DNA of 64,000 nt from Rubrivivax sp. GTDB lineage: Bacteria; Pseudomonadota; Gammaproteobacteria; Burkholderiales; Burkholderiaceae_C. The stretch lies in the NCBI GenBank assembly GCA_019635315.1, contig JAHBZT010000001.1, positions 434,001-498,000 on the forward strand, given 5' to 3'. This document shows, piece by piece, positions 49,746 through 58,906 of the stretch. Position numbers and translations under genes: made by a program. Under the pieces are notes generated by a model. It ran no database searches. It had not been told where the DNA came from and saw only the letters and a program-made list of their open reading frames with translations. Each line of letters starts with the position of its first letter. Within the stretch, counting starts at the first letter, position 1.

Positions 49746-51077
49746 TTACGGCGACGCCAACGAACGCCAGGCACTGGCCCCGGCGGCCCGCCCCTCGGCG
49801 TCCAGCGCAACGACGCGCCAGCGCAGCGCCTTGCCACGCTGCGCCTGGGCGAACCACGGCGGCGCGTCGTAGCGGCCGGTGCCCGGGCGCACCAGCGCGC
49901 TCAGCACCTCGGTCGGGCGGCCGTCGTCGCCGCTGGCCTGCACCTCCAGCCGCAGCAGCGTCGCCGCCGCCGGGTCGACCCAGGTGAAGGCGACGCCGCT
50001 CGCCAGCGCCGCCTCCGGGGCCGGCAGCAGCAGCGTCGGCGCCGCGCCGAAGGCGCTGCCGGCGGCCATCGGGTCGAGCACGCCGCCGACCACGTAGCGC
50101 AGCACCGGCATCGGAAAGCCGGCCACGCCGCCGGCCACCGCGCGCCTTCCGCCGCCGGTGTCCGAGGTCGCCTCGCGGTCGTCACTGGCCTCCACGCGCA
50201 GCAGCAGCTTGTACGGCCCCTCGGCGTCGCGCGGCAGGCGGTCCGGGTCGGGGCCGGGCAGCGTGTACTCGCCGGTCGGCGGCAGGAAGACCTCGAAGCG
50301 CTCGACCAGCGTCCAGCGGCGCTGCAGCGAGCGCCGCTCCACGGGCAGCGTCGCCGCGGTCAGCAGGTCCTCGTCGACCGGCTCGGGGTCGCCGGGCTGC
50401 ACGACCTCCCAGCGCCCGCGCAGCGTGCCGCTGCCGTTGTAGGCGAGGCGCGCGCTCCAGCGCGGCGGCCGCTGGCCCGGCGCCAGCGCCAGCACGGTGG
50501 GGCGCGTGCCGGCGGTCTCGAAGGCCACGCGCACGTCCATCAGCGCCAGCGGCACGCGCGCGCCGCCGCCGGCCATGCGGCAGGTCACGACGACGAAGCG
50601 GTCGCCCGCCGGGCCGCTGAAGCGGCGCACGTAGAAGAAGGCCGAGTTCAGCCCGGCCTGCGCGTCCTGGTAGGCACGCCGCGCCACCGAGGCCGGGATC
50701 GTCATCACGTCGGTCAGGTTGGTGAAGGCGCCGCTGGCGCTGGTGCGCGAGCGGTCCAGGGCCAGCGGCAGGCGGCCGTAGACGCTGCCCGGCAGGCAGG
50801 GGTTGCTGGCCTGCACCGGCACCGGCAGCTGCAGTGCCGGGTTGGCGGCCATCAGCGCCGGCTGCAGTTCGCCGCACCAGAAGGCCTCGACGGCCACCTC
50901 GCCGGGGTCCAGGTTCTGGAAGGTCAGGAAGACCGTCGTCGGCCCGCTGCTGCGCACGTTGACGCCGAAGGGGTTGACGGCGGTGACGGCCAGCGCGGCC
51001 GGCGCCACCCCGGCGGCGAGCACGGCCAGCGTGGCGAGCAGCAGGCGGCGGAGCAGGGCAGGCAGGTGGCGTGACAT
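49746..51077 (-). CDS. Secreted hypothetical protein, third gene of the barrel operon
   Basis: 443 residues with GGAAGG before the ATG and a signal peptide ending AALA near residue 30. The mature start VTAVNPFGVNVRSSGPTTVFLTFQNL is beta-strand rich and looks like an immunoglobulin-like or surface-adhesion domain. Three Cys are visible (FWCGELQ, NPCLPGS and VVTCRM). The second half has repeated beta-type segments with Val/Arg/Pro and no family I recognise. The barrel stop is 15 nt upstream of its start. A role as a periplasmic or surface partner of the barrel protein is inferred from the operon alone. Confidence 0.65.
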   Translation of the reverse strand: MSRHLPALLRRLLLATLAVLAAGVAPAALAVTAVNPFGVNVRSSGPTTVFLTFQNLDPGEVAVEAFWCGELQPALMAANPALQLPVPVQASNPCLPGSVYGRLPLALDRSRTSASGAFTNLTDVMTIPASVARRAYQDAQAGLNSAFFYVRRFSGPAGDRFVVVTCRMAGGGARVPLALMDVRVAFETAGTRPTVLALAPGQRPPRWSARLAYNGSGTLRGRWEVVQPGDPEPVDEDLLTAATLPVERRSLQRRWTLVERFEVFLPPTGEYTLPGPDPDRLPRDAEGPYKLLLRVEASDDREATSDTGGGRRAVAGGVAGFPMPVLRYVVGGVLDPMAAGSAFGAAPTLLLPAPEAALASGVAFTWVDPAAATLLRLEVQASGDDGRPTEVLSALVRPGTGRYDAPPWFAQAQRGKALRWRVVALDAEGRAAGASAWRSLASP

Positions 51078-51092
51078 CGCGGGCCTTCCGCT

Positions 51093-53273
51093 TCAGAAGA
51101 AGCTCATCGACAGCCCGACGTCGACGCCGTCGATGCGCTGGTCGATGCGCTGGTCGAAGACGCGGTCCAGGCTGCGCTCGCCCTGGCGCGACACCCGCAC
51201 GAAGGCCTGCACCGGCAGGGGCCGGCCGGGACCGGGCAGCTCGAAGCGCCAGCTCGACTGCAGCTGCACGCCCAGGCTGCGCGCGCTGGCGTTGTCCAGC
51301 GAGTCCTGGCTGCGGTTGTTCGACAGCTGGGCCGCGAGCGCCCAGCGTTCGCTGGCCTGCCAGTCCACGCCCAGCGTGCCGCCGGTGGTCCAGGCCACCA
51401 GCGCGGTCTCGACGCTGAGGTTGCGGCTGCGTGTCAGCGCCAGCGTCGCGCGCAGCGTGTCGGTGATCGGCGCCGTCAGCGACACCTGGTGCGAGAGGTT
51501 GCGGAAGTCCGCCGTCTCGCGCCCCGGCTGGCGGTTGTCCTGGTGCGAGCGCGCGAGCGCATAGCCGAGCGCCCAGCCCTGCGGCAGCGTCCACTGCAGG
51601 TTGAGCTGGACATTGCGGTTGACCTGGTCCGGGCGATGCGTGGCGGCGATGCCCGAGGCTTCCGGCTCCGGCTCGTTGAGCGCGTGCTGGTGCACACGCT
51701 GCCAGCTCAGGCTCGCGGCCGGCCACCAGGGCGAAGGCGCGCCGGCTTCGACGTCTGCGGCCGTCGCACCCGTGTTGCCCGCAGCGCCGAACCACGCCGG
51801 CAGCGGCAGCGCGAGCGTCGCGCCCTGCTCGTCGGTGCGGTTGCGCAGCAGCGTCGCGATGCGCGCCAGGTTGTCGTGGCGCTGCACCGCATGCAGCTGC
51901 AGCTGCGCGCCCGCCAGCGCGGCCTGCAGCTGCACGCGCGCGAGTGCCTGGTCGGCGGTGACGAAGGCGCCCAGGCTGCGGTACAGCGGCGCCGCGCGTT
52001 CGTGGCGCAGCGTCAGCGCCAGGTCCAGCGGCCGCGCCGCGCCGAAGACCGCGGCCTGGCGCAGCAGCTCGAGCTGCAGTTCGGCCTGGTGGGCGTCCTG
52101 CGTCGCCGCGCGCACCGGCTGCAGCTCGCCGCCCAGGGCCAGCAGCGGGTCGAAGGGGTTGACGAAGCGCGAGCGCGCCCACGCCAGCTCGCCGCGCACG
52201 CGGCCGTCGAAGCCGCTGCCCAGCAGGCGCAGTCCGAGGCCGCGGCTGCGTTCGGCGTCCGGCACCTCGCCGGTGTCGAAGCCGGCCTCGGCGACCTGCG
52301 AGGCGTCCAGCCAGCTCAGCTCGGCGCGCAGCGCACCCGGGCTGGCCGGCAGCAGCTCGGCGCCCAGGGTCAGCACCAGGCTGCGCTGCCGGCGGTCCTC
52401 CAGCCCCAGCAGGTTGTCGCCGCCGGCGACCTGGCGGCCGTTGAGCGCCGCGACCGTCAGGTCCAGCGCCGGCGCGAGCTGAAGCCGTGCCCCGAGGCCG
52501 CGGCTGGCGATGGCCTGCGCCAGCAGCGGGTGGCTGCCGTGGCTGAGGTGGCCGATCTCCAGCAGGTGCCGGCCGTGGCCGGCGGCGAGCCGGTAGTCGG
52601 CGAGGTCGACCTTGGGGGCACGGTCCTGCAGCTGCGCGAAGCGCAAGGCCTGCACCCGCTGGCTGGCGCCGGCGACGTTGGCCTGCGCCTGCAGCTGCCA
52701 GCCGTCGCGCGTGCCGGTCCAGCCGAGGGCGGCGCGGCCGGTGCCGTCGGCGCGGCCGGCGCGCGGCGTGGCCGGGGCGCCGCCGGCCAGGCGTTCGCCG
52801 GTGCGCGAGCCCGCCTGCAGCTCCAGCTGCGGCTGCCACTCGCTGGTCTCGAAGCCGGCGGCCGTGCGCACGCGCAGCGGCCAGCGCGCGAGTTCGCTCC
52901 ACTGGCCGTCGGCGACACGCCAGACCACCAGCTCGGTCTCGCCCGGCGCCCAGCCGCCGGCGAGCGGGGCGATCTCGATGCGGTCCGGCGCCGGCCGCCG
53001 CACCAGCGCGCTGACATCGCCGGCGCCGACGAAGAAGCGCAGCGCCGAGGCGGCCGCCGCGGTGTCGGCGTCCAGGCGCAGTGCCAGCGGTTCGTCGGGG
53101 GCCACCCAGCGCTCGGCGAAGCCGGCCTGGACGGCCGCCGCGTCCGGCCCGGCGACGGCCTGATCGGCCACGGCCTGCGCGCCCTGCACGCCCTGCACGA
53201 GCAGCGCGGCCGCGCCGGCCGCCCAGCGGCGCAGCGTCCGGCGCGTGCAAGGCGGGCGCGCCACGGCCTTCAC
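51093..53273 (-). CDS. Outer-membrane beta-barrel protein of unknown family
   Basis: 726 residues from a GTG that overlaps the upstream gene's stop as GTGA. A signal peptide (about 1-36) precedes a soluble beta-rich domain (about 50-145, with LRFFVGAGDVSALVRR and WAPGETELVVWRV). From about 150 on, alternating hydrophobic/polar strands run to the C-terminus, which ends GLSMSFF, the terminal aromatic signal for BAM-assisted outer-membrane insertion. No TonB box, plug or POTRA motif is evident, so a porin-like or export pore is more likely than a TonB receptor. It is not a family I can name. Its neighbours are two secreted proteins and a divergent two-component system. Confidence 0.7.
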   Translation of the reverse strand: MKAVARPPCTRRTLRRWAAGAAALLVQGVQGAQAVADQAVAGPDAAAVQAGFAERWVAPDEPLALRLDADTAAAASALRFFVGAGDVSALVRRPAPDRIEIAPLAGGWAPGETELVVWRVADGQWSELARWPLRVRTAAGFETSEWQPQLELQAGSRTGERLAGGAPATPRAGRADGTGRAALGWTGTRDGWQLQAQANVAGASQRVQALRFAQLQDRAPKVDLADYRLAAGHGRHLLEIGHLSHGSHPLLAQAIASRGLGARLQLAPALDLTVAALNGRQVAGGDNLLGLEDRRQRSLVLTLGAELLPASPGALRAELSWLDASQVAEAGFDTGEVPDAERSRGLGLRLLGSGFDGRVRGELAWARSRFVNPFDPLLALGGELQPVRAATQDAHQAELQLELLRQAAVFGAARPLDLALTLRHERAAPLYRSLGAFVTADQALARVQLQAALAGAQLQLHAVQRHDNLARIATLLRNRTDEQGATLALPLPAWFGAAGNTGATAADVEAGAPSPWWPAASLSWQRVHQHALNEPEPEASGIAATHRPDQVNRNVQLNLQWTLPQGWALGYALARSHQDNRQPGRETADFRNLSHQVSLTAPITDTLRATLALTRSRNLSVETALVAWTTGGTLGVDWQASERWALAAQLSNNRSQDSLDNASARSLGVQLQSSWRFELPGPGRPLPVQAFVRVSRQGERSLDRVFDQRIDQRIDGVDVGLSMSFF

Positions 53274-53695
53274 TCGATCTTCGCCGACGCCGAGGCCTGC
53301 ACCTCCTGCTGCATCAGCTTCATGTACAGCAGCATGCTCATGAACAGCGACGACGGCGCATGCTGCAGCCGCACCTGGAACGGCACCGGCATGCCCGCGG
53401 GCTGCACCGAGACCTGGCGCTGGCCGCCTTCGGGCACGTCCCAGGTGCCCAGCGTGCCGGACCAGTTCAGGCCCGGCAGCGCGACCGTGGCACGCACGGT
53501 CGAACGCACCTTGTTGCCGGCGACCTTCTTCGCGGTGAGGCTGGCGGCGAGCGGCGGCGCGGCGCCAGCCGGCGCACGCAGCAGCAGCGTCACGCCTGCC
53601 GCACCGAAGGTCACCAGCGCGCGGCGCCGCGCCGGCCACACGCCGCGGCCGGTGCCGGGCGCGGCGGCCGGCGCCCCAGGAGTCGCTCGCTGCAT
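53270..53695 (-). CDS. Small exported protein, first gene of the barrel operon
   Basis: 141 residues from the ATG at 53695; a longer frame starting at 53863 would run through the operator and is rejected. The basic RRRALVTFGAAGVTLLLRAPAGAA segment near residues 22-45 is a signal sequence. The mature part has a Lys-rich SLTAKKVAGNKVRSTVRATV strand region, then GGQRQVSVQPAGMPVPFQVR and a Met-rich helix SSLFMSMLLYMKLMQQEVQ near the C-terminus. I do not recognise the family. Its stop overlaps the barrel gene start, so it is the leading gene of the three-gene unit. Confidence 0.6.
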   Translation of the reverse strand: MQRATPGAPAAAPGTGRGVWPARRRALVTFGAAGVTLLLRAPAGAAPPLAASLTAKKVAGNKVRSTVRATVALPGLNWSGTLGTWDVPEGGQRQVSVQPAGMPVPFQVRLQHAPSSLFMSMLLYMKLMQQEVQASASAKIE

Positions 53696-53752
53696 GATGA
53701 CGGCCTCACGGTGGAATGACAGGCCAGTGTCGGCAGCGGGCTGCGGCGCCGG

Positions 53753-53794
53753 CATCCCAGGAATCCGGCAGCCGCCTCGCACGATCCTGGGATG
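53753..53794. promoter_or_regulatory. Candidate response-regulator site, divergent promoter
   Basis: CATCCCAGGAATCCGGCAG (53753-53771) is one copy of the island's 19-bp motif. A reverse half-copy TCCTGGGATG lies at 53785-53794, so CATCCCAGGA and TCCTGGGATG form a 10-bp inverted pair, 22 nt apart. It sits 58 nt upstream of the barrel-operon start and 160 nt upstream of the response-regulator gene, so it could control both. Confidence 0.6.
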
Positions 53795-53953
53795 GGGTCG
53801 CCGGCGCGTGCCGCGCACAGTGCGCTGACGGGGCCGCCGCGCAGGCGCGTCCCCAGCGTGCACCGTCCTTCAGCCACCACCGGCCCCTTGCCCAGCGGCC
53901 GACCACGCCCCGAGCGGCTTGCCGCTGCGCCGCGCTTCACGCAACATCCCGCC

Positions 53954-54628
53954 ATGCCCCGTGTGCTGCTGCTCGAGGACGATCCCGCCACGCGCGAGCG
54001 GCTGGCCGGCATCGTCGCCGCCAGCCCGGGCCTGGAGCTGGCGGCCGCCTTCGGCGAGCTGCGCGCCGCGCTGGCCTGGCTGGCCGTGCACGAGCCGCCG
54101 CAGGTGCTGCTGGTGGACCTGCATCTGCCCGACGGCAGCGGTGTCGACCTGATCCGCGCCGCGCGGCGCCTGGCGCCGCAGGCCGAGGCGATGGTCATCA
54201 GCGTCTTCGGCGACGAGGCGCATGTCGTGACCGCGATCGAGGCCGGCGCCACCGGCTACCTGCTGAAGGACGCCAGCGCCGAGGAGATCGGCCAGGCCAT
54301 CACGCGGCTGCTCGCCGGCGAGGCGCCGATCAGCTCGGCGATCGCGCGCCACCTGCTGCGCCGCTTCCGTGCCGCGCCGGCGGCGGCCAGCGCGGCGCCG
54401 CCGGCGGGCGCGTCGCCGCTGACCCCGCGCGAGGGCGAGGTGCTGGCGCTGATCGCCAAGGGCCTGAGCTACCAGCGCATCGCCGAGGCGCTGGGCATGT
54501 CGCCGCATACCGTGACCAGCCACATCAAGCAGATCTACCGCAAGCTGGCGGTCAACTCGCGCGGCGAGGCGGTCTTCGAGGCCCAGCAGCTGGGCCTGCT
54601 GCCGGGCGCCGCGCTGCCGGGATCGTGA
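53954..54628 (+). CDS. NarL/FixJ-family response regulator
   Basis: 224 residues. The receiver domain starts MPRVLLLEDDPATRERL, with the phosphoacceptor Asp55 in VLLVDLHLPDG. A linker (about 128-148) leads to a GerE helix-turn-helix (LTPREGEVLALIAKGLSYQRIAEAL, then SPHTVTSHIKQIYRKL). The histidine kinase gene overlaps its end as GTGA, an obligate-partner arrangement. It probably binds the repeated TCCCAGGAA motif found in this and two downstream regulatory gaps; that is inference from co-occurrence. Confidence 0.92.
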   Translation: MPRVLLLEDDPATRERLAGIVAASPGLELAAAFGELRAALAWLAVHEPPQVLLVDLHLPDGSGVDLIRAARRLAPQAEAMVISVFGDEAHVVTAIEAGATGYLLKDASAEEIGQAITRLLAGEAPISSAIARHLLRRFRAAPAAASAAPPAGASPLTPREGEVLALIAKGLSYQRIAEALGMSPHTVTSHIKQIYRKLAVNSRGEAVFEAQQLGLLPGAALPGS

Positions 54629-56568
54629 ACGATCCCGGCGCGGCCGCGGGGCGGTCGCCGCGCGCATCGTCGCGCCACTCGGCGCGGCTGCTGGCGTGGC
54701 TGGCCGCGCTGCTGTTCGTCGCGCTGCCGCTGCTCGTCGAGCAGGCGGCCGCACCCGGCGCGGCGTGGCGGCAGGTGGCGGCCAGCTTCGGGGCCAGCGT
54801 CGACGACGAGGCGATGCAGCCGCGCCGGCTGCCGCACCGCTGGCGCGAGGACTGCGCCGACTGCGCGTCGACCTGGTACCGGCTCGACCTGCTGCTGGCC
54901 GAGCCGCCGCGCGAGACGCAGGCCGTCTACCTGCCGGCGCTGGCCGACAACGCGGCCGTCTACCTGAACGGCCGCCTGCTCGGCCAGGGTGGCCGCTTCG
55001 CCGACCCGGTGGCGCGGCTGGGGGCGCGGCCGCTGTGGCTGCTGGCGCCGGCGCCGCTGTGGCAGCCGGGCGAGAACCGCCTGTACGTGCTGGTCAAGGC
55101 CGAGCGCCCGCTGGCCGGCCTGATGCCCGCGCCGGCGATCGGCCCGGAGGCCGCGCTCGAAGGCGCGTGGCGGCTGCGCGAAGGTCTGGCGGTGACGCTG
55201 CCGCAGCTGCTGGCCACCGCGGCGGCGGCGCTGGCGCTGATGATGGCGGTGCTGGCCTGGTACCGCCGCGGCGACCGCGCCGACCCCGGCTACCGCTGGC
55301 TGGCGCTGGCCGCCACACTGTTCGCCGCGAGCGGCTTCGTCGGCCTCGTGATCGAGCCGCCGCTGGACGGTGCGCGCTGGGACCTGCTCGTGCTGCTGCT
55401 CGGGACGGCGCTGGCCGGGGCGGTCACCGGCCTGGCCTGGCACCTGCGCGGGCCGGCGCCGGGTCCCGAGGCCCCGGCGCGGTCGCCGGCGGCCGGCGGC
55501 CGGCGGTCTGCCGGGGCGGCGGCGGTGGTGCTGGCCGCGGCGGCCGCGCTGGCGCCGCTGGAGCCGTCGGGCGCCGGCATCGAGTTCGTGCAGGCGCTGC
55601 TGCGCGGCGTCTTCGCGCTTTGCGGGCTGGCGCTCGCGCAGCGCGGCTGGCAGCGCGCCGATGCGCGGCTGCTGTGGCCTGGCGCGGTGCTGCTGCTCGG
55701 CGCCGCCGCCGACCTGCTGCGCCTGCCGCCGGCCGCGCTGGCCGCGATGCCGGGCGCCGCACCCTGGCACGAGCCGCTGCCGCTGCTGCCCTGGGCGCTG
55801 GCCGCCTTGCTGGGCAGCGCGGCCTGGCTGCTGCTGGCGCGTTTCGTCGAGACGCTGAATGCCGCCGAGCTGCTGAACGTGGACCTCGAGGCACTGGTGC
55901 ACGAACGCACCGCGGCGCTGCAGGCGCAGTTCGAGCGCGTGCGCGAGCTCGAGCGCCGCGAGGCCATTGCCGCCGAGCGCGAGCGACTGATGCGCGACAT
56001 GCACGACGGCGTCGGCGGCCACCTGGTGTCGATGCTGGCGATGATCGAGGCCGACCGCCGGCGCCCCGGCGAGCTGGCCGTCGTCGTGCGCGAGGCGCTG
56101 GACGACATGCGGTTGATGATCGACTCGCTGGAGCCGGTGGACGACGACCTGAATGCCGTGCTCGCGATGTTCCACGACCGCCTGGCGCCGCGGTTGCGCG
56201 GCGCCGGCGTGACGCTGCACTGGGACGTCGACCTGCTGCCGCAGGTGGCGGGGCTGACGCCGGCGCGCGTGCTGCACCTGCTGCGCATCCTGCAGGAAGG
56301 GGTGACCAATGCGCTGCGCCACGGCCGCGCGCGCACGCTGTGGCTGCGCGCCGATGCCGCCGGACCTGCCGGCGCCACGGGTGCCGCCGGTGGCGCCGCG
56401 GTCACGATCACGCTGCGCGACGATGGCAGCGGCTTCGACCCCGCGGCCGCCTCCGGCGGGCGCGGCCTGAAGAACATGCGCCGGCGCGCGCAGGAAGCCG
56501 GGCTGACGCTGGACCTGGTCTCGGCGGGCGGCGCGGGCACGACACTGACGCTGCGTGTCGGCGCCTGA
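54625..56568 (+). CDS. Membrane histidine kinase with DISM-like sensor and multi-helix region
   Basis: 647 residues from a GTG that overlaps the response-regulator stop. One N-terminal helix (about 20-40) is followed by an extracytoplasmic beta-rich domain (about 41-185). Its TWYRLDLLLAEPPRETQAVYLP and NAAVYLNGRLLGQGG segments resemble carbohydrate-binding jelly-roll or 7TMR-DISM extracellular modules. Six to seven helices span about 190-410. A HisKA_3 dimerisation helix holds His460 in MRDMHDGVGGHL. The HATPase domain has an N-box EGVTNALRHGRA and a GRGLKNMRRRAQEAG G-box. The signal may be a sugar or envelope component. Confidence 0.88.
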   Translation: MNDPGAAAGRSPRASSRHSARLLAWLAALLFVALPLLVEQAAAPGAAWRQVAASFGASVDDEAMQPRRLPHRWREDCADCASTWYRLDLLLAEPPRETQAVYLPALADNAAVYLNGRLLGQGGRFADPVARLGARPLWLLAPAPLWQPGENRLYVLVKAERPLAGLMPAPAIGPEAALEGAWRLREGLAVTLPQLLATAAAALALMMAVLAWYRRGDRADPGYRWLALAATLFAASGFVGLVIEPPLDGARWDLLVLLLGTALAGAVTGLAWHLRGPAPGPEAPARSPAAGGRRSAGAAAVVLAAAAALAPLEPSGAGIEFVQALLRGVFALCGLALAQRGWQRADARLLWPGAVLLLGAAADLLRLPPAALAAMPGAAPWHEPLPLLPWALAALLGSAAWLLLARFVETLNAAELLNVDLEALVHERTAALQAQFERVRELERREAIAAERERLMRDMHDGVGGHLVSMLAMIEADRRRPGELAVVVREALDDMRLMIDSLEPVDDDLNAVLAMFHDRLAPRLRGAGVTLHWDVDLLPQVAGLTPARVLHLLRILQEGVTNALRHGRARTLWLRADAAGPAGATGAAGGAAVTITLRDDGSGFDPAAASGGRGLKNMRRRAQEAGLTLDLVSAGGAGTTLTLRVGA

Positions 56569-56580
56569 CGGCCCCGCGCC

Positions 56581-58254
56581 TCAGCGGCAGACCCAGTCGG
56601 CGCCGGCGCGCTCGCACAGCTCGGGCGCGCCGCGCTGTTCCCAGACGCGCGTCACGCCCAGGCGCTGCAGCGCCGGCACGAAGCCGGGGTCGCGGCGCAC
56701 CGGCGCCAGCTCGGGCCACCACAGCCACTGCATCCACACCGCCGGCGGCAGCGTGGCGTGGAACTGCACCGACTGCAGCGCACGCTCGTGTGCACCGAGC
56801 AGCGCGTACTCGATGAAATAGCTCGCGAAGTGGCGGCGCGTGGCCGGGTCCATCGCGTCCAGCGTGGCCACCGCGGCGTCGCGCTGCGCCGGCTCGGCCA
56901 GCCCGCGCACGTAGCCCGGCACCCAGTCGGCCTTGTACTTGCCGCCCCAGGTGACCCAGGCCGTCAGGCGGCGCTCGACCTCCGGCCAGTCGGCGCGGCG
57001 ATGCGCCTCGATGAGGTCCGAATAGCCGAGCCCGGTGTGCCCGACCTGGCGCGCCAGTTCGAGCAATTCGCGGTGCAGCGCGTCCTCGCCGCGCATGCCG
57101 GCCACCAGTGCCAGCACTTCCAGTGCCGCCGGGTCCAGCGCATTGACCTGCAGCGCGGCCAGCGCCAGCGCGCGTGCGCGCTCCAGGTAGCCGACATGCA
57201 GGTGGATGCGCGCCGCCACCGCCGAATAGCCGGGCAGCAGCGGGTGGCGCTGCAGGATGGCGTCCAGGCGGTCCAGCGCGTCGGCCCAGCGGCGCTCGAC
57301 GACGGCGGTCGAGGTCAGCAGCCAGTGGCCGCGCAGGTCGTCGGGGTCGGCAGCGAGCGCGCGTTCGGCCAGCGCGAGGCCCTCGACGCGGCGCGCCTCG
57401 CGCTCGGCCGCCATTTGCTCGTTGCTCGGCGGCGGCGCATTCGGGTCGCGGTTGCCGGCCAGCCGGCCGCGCACGGTCCAGTGCACGTACAGCGACGGCA
57501 TGTGCTCGGGCGCGCTGGCGAGCACCTCGTCGAGCAGGCCCAGTGACGCGCGCCAGTCGGCGATCGACTCGCGCTGGCCGAGCTGCACTGCGCGCAGGTA
57601 CTTGGTGTACAGCGCCGGCGGCAGCATCGCCTGCGGCGCGGTCGCGGCGGCTGCGCCTGCCGGCCGCTCCAGCGCCTGGCCCAGCGCCTGCCCGGTCGCC
57701 GCGGCGATGCGCTGCGGCAGGCCCTGCAGGTCGGCCAGCGGCATCTCCTCGTCGATCTGCCAGCCCGGACGGTCGCTGCCCGGCGCCGGCTGCATCGCCA
57801 GGCGCAGGCGCAGGCGTTCGCCCGGCAGCGCCTCGACGCTGCCGCCGATGACGTGGCTGACGGCGAGCAGCCGCGCCAGCCGCGCATCGTCCAGCGCCGC
57901 CGCCACCGGCTGCCGGGTCGCCGAGCAGGGCACCACGCGCAGCGTCGGGATGCGCACCAGCGGCAGCGTCAGCGCGTCGCACAGGCCGCCGGCGATCTCC
58001 GCCGACCCGGCGCTGGCCGCCGGCGCGAACGGCCGCACCGCGACGCCGCGGGCCCGCTGCGCCGCGCCGGGCGTGCGCTGCAGCACGCGCTGCAGCGCCG
58101 ACTCCACCAGGTCCACCGGCTCCGGGCTGCGCGCGGGCGCGGCCGGCGGGGCGGGCCAGAAGCGGCCGGCGTAGACGAGCAGCGCCGCGGCCGCCAGCAG
58201 CACCAGCAGGGCCGCCAGCGGCAGCCAGCGCAGCAGGGGCGGACGCGGCGACAT
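56581..58254 (-). CDS. Membrane-anchored TPR protein resembling a CadC effector domain
   Basis: 557 residues. An N-terminal helix (LPLAALLVLLAAAALLVYAG) anchors it. A TolB/FlgO-like alpha/beta domain follows: GVAVRPFAPAASAG, EIAGGLCDALTLPLVRIPTL and VIGGSVEALPGERLRLRLAMQ. Then come TPR-like helices from about residue 200. This order equals the periplasmic half of the CadC-like regulator at 26492-28909, but the winged helix is missing. It may serve as a sensor, scaffold or co-regulator. It lies 31 nt downstream of the Cys-rich secreted protein gene and is convergent with the histidine kinase gene. Confidence 0.7.
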   Translation of the reverse strand: MSPRPPLLRWLPLAALLVLLAAAALLVYAGRFWPAPPAAPARSPEPVDLVESALQRVLQRTPGAAQRARGVAVRPFAPAASAGSAEIAGGLCDALTLPLVRIPTLRVVPCSATRQPVAAALDDARLARLLAVSHVIGGSVEALPGERLRLRLAMQPAPGSDRPGWQIDEEMPLADLQGLPQRIAAATGQALGQALERPAGAAAATAPQAMLPPALYTKYLRAVQLGQRESIADWRASLGLLDEVLASAPEHMPSLYVHWTVRGRLAGNRDPNAPPPSNEQMAAEREARRVEGLALAERALAADPDDLRGHWLLTSTAVVERRWADALDRLDAILQRHPLLPGYSAVAARIHLHVGYLERARALALAALQVNALDPAALEVLALVAGMRGEDALHRELLELARQVGHTGLGYSDLIEAHRRADWPEVERRLTAWVTWGGKYKADWVPGYVRGLAEPAQRDAAVATLDAMDPATRRHFASYFIEYALLGAHERALQSVQFHATLPPAVWMQWLWWPELAPVRRDPGFVPALQRLGVTRVWEQRGAPELCERAGADWVCR

Positions 58255-58285
58255 GCCGGCAGTATCGGGCCGGTGGCGCGCCGTG

Positions 58286-58693
58286 TCAGTTGGGGATCAG
58301 GATCGGCACCACCTGCGTGGTGCTGGTGGCCCGGCATTCGTCGCGGTTGCCGCTGCCGCCATTGACGACCAGGTTCATGCCGGGCGGGCACATCACGCTG
58401 GCGCGCTGGCTGGGCGCCGGCACGATGATGTTCGCCGGGGCGCAGAAGTCGGTCGGCGGCTGCCCCGCCTGCTCCGGCATGATCTTGTACATCGGGTGCG
58501 TCGGCGGGCAGGCCGGCGTGGCCTGCGCGCGCCGGATGCAGCGCAGCACGCCGTTCTGGTACTGCGGCGTGATGTCCGCGGCGGGGCCGCCGTCGGCGCA
58601 CTTGGCGCCGACCGCCCAGGCCGGCAGCGACAGCGCGGCGAGCGCGGCGACGGCGAGCGCGCGCCGCGCGCACGACAGAGGGGGCTGGGACAT
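58286..58693 (-). CDS. Small Cys-rich secreted protein
   Basis: 135 residues with AGGAGG before the ATG. A signal peptide ends LPAWA near residue 27. The mature protein has six cysteines (GAKCADGG, LRCIRRAQ, TPACPPTH, TDFCAPAN, SVMCPPGM and RDECRATS), enough for three disulfides. Pro-, Gly- and Asn-rich loops suggest an extracellular, rigid small protein. I recognise no family. The 557-residue TPR protein gene follows on the same strand. Two copies of the 19-bp motif lie 100-140 nt upstream of its start. Confidence 0.6.
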   Translation of the reverse strand: MSQPPLSCARRALAVAALAALSLPAWAVGAKCADGGPAADITPQYQNGVLRCIRRAQATPACPPTHPMYKIMPEQAGQPPTDFCAPANIIVPAPSQRASVMCPPGMNLVVNGGSGNRDECRATSTTQVVPILIPN

Positions 58694-58793
58694 GGTCGAT
58701 CCTCCTGGGCTGTAGGGCACCGGGCGTCGGGCCCGGGTGCAGGCGCCGGGACATCCCGGTGAGGCCAGTCTGGGCAAGCCGGCCGCCGGCGCC

Positions 58794-58834
58794 CATCCCG
58801 GGAAGCCGTCAGGACCCTCCCAGGAATTGGGCAG
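58794..58834. promoter_or_regulatory. Pair of candidate response-regulator sites
   Basis: CATCCCGGGAAGCCGTCAG (58794-58812) and CCTCCCAGGAATTGGGCAG (58816-58834) are two direct copies of the island's 19-bp motif. Their starts are 22 bp apart, about two helical turns, as expected for co-operative dimers. They lie between the Cys-rich gene (minus) and the 100-residue gene (plus), so they could control both. The second copy is 72 nt upstream of the plus-strand gene. Confidence 0.6.
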
Positions 58835-58906
58835 GGGCGGCGGCGGCCCGCGGCGCTAGGCTGAAGGCCTCGGTCGTGAAGCCCACGACGGCAACCGGAG
58901 ACCCCG

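Noticed and set aside
53695-53863. Longer N-terminus for the first barrel-operon gene
   Set aside because: The extension would cover the motif sites and gives Arg/Pro-rich residues without a signal peptide.
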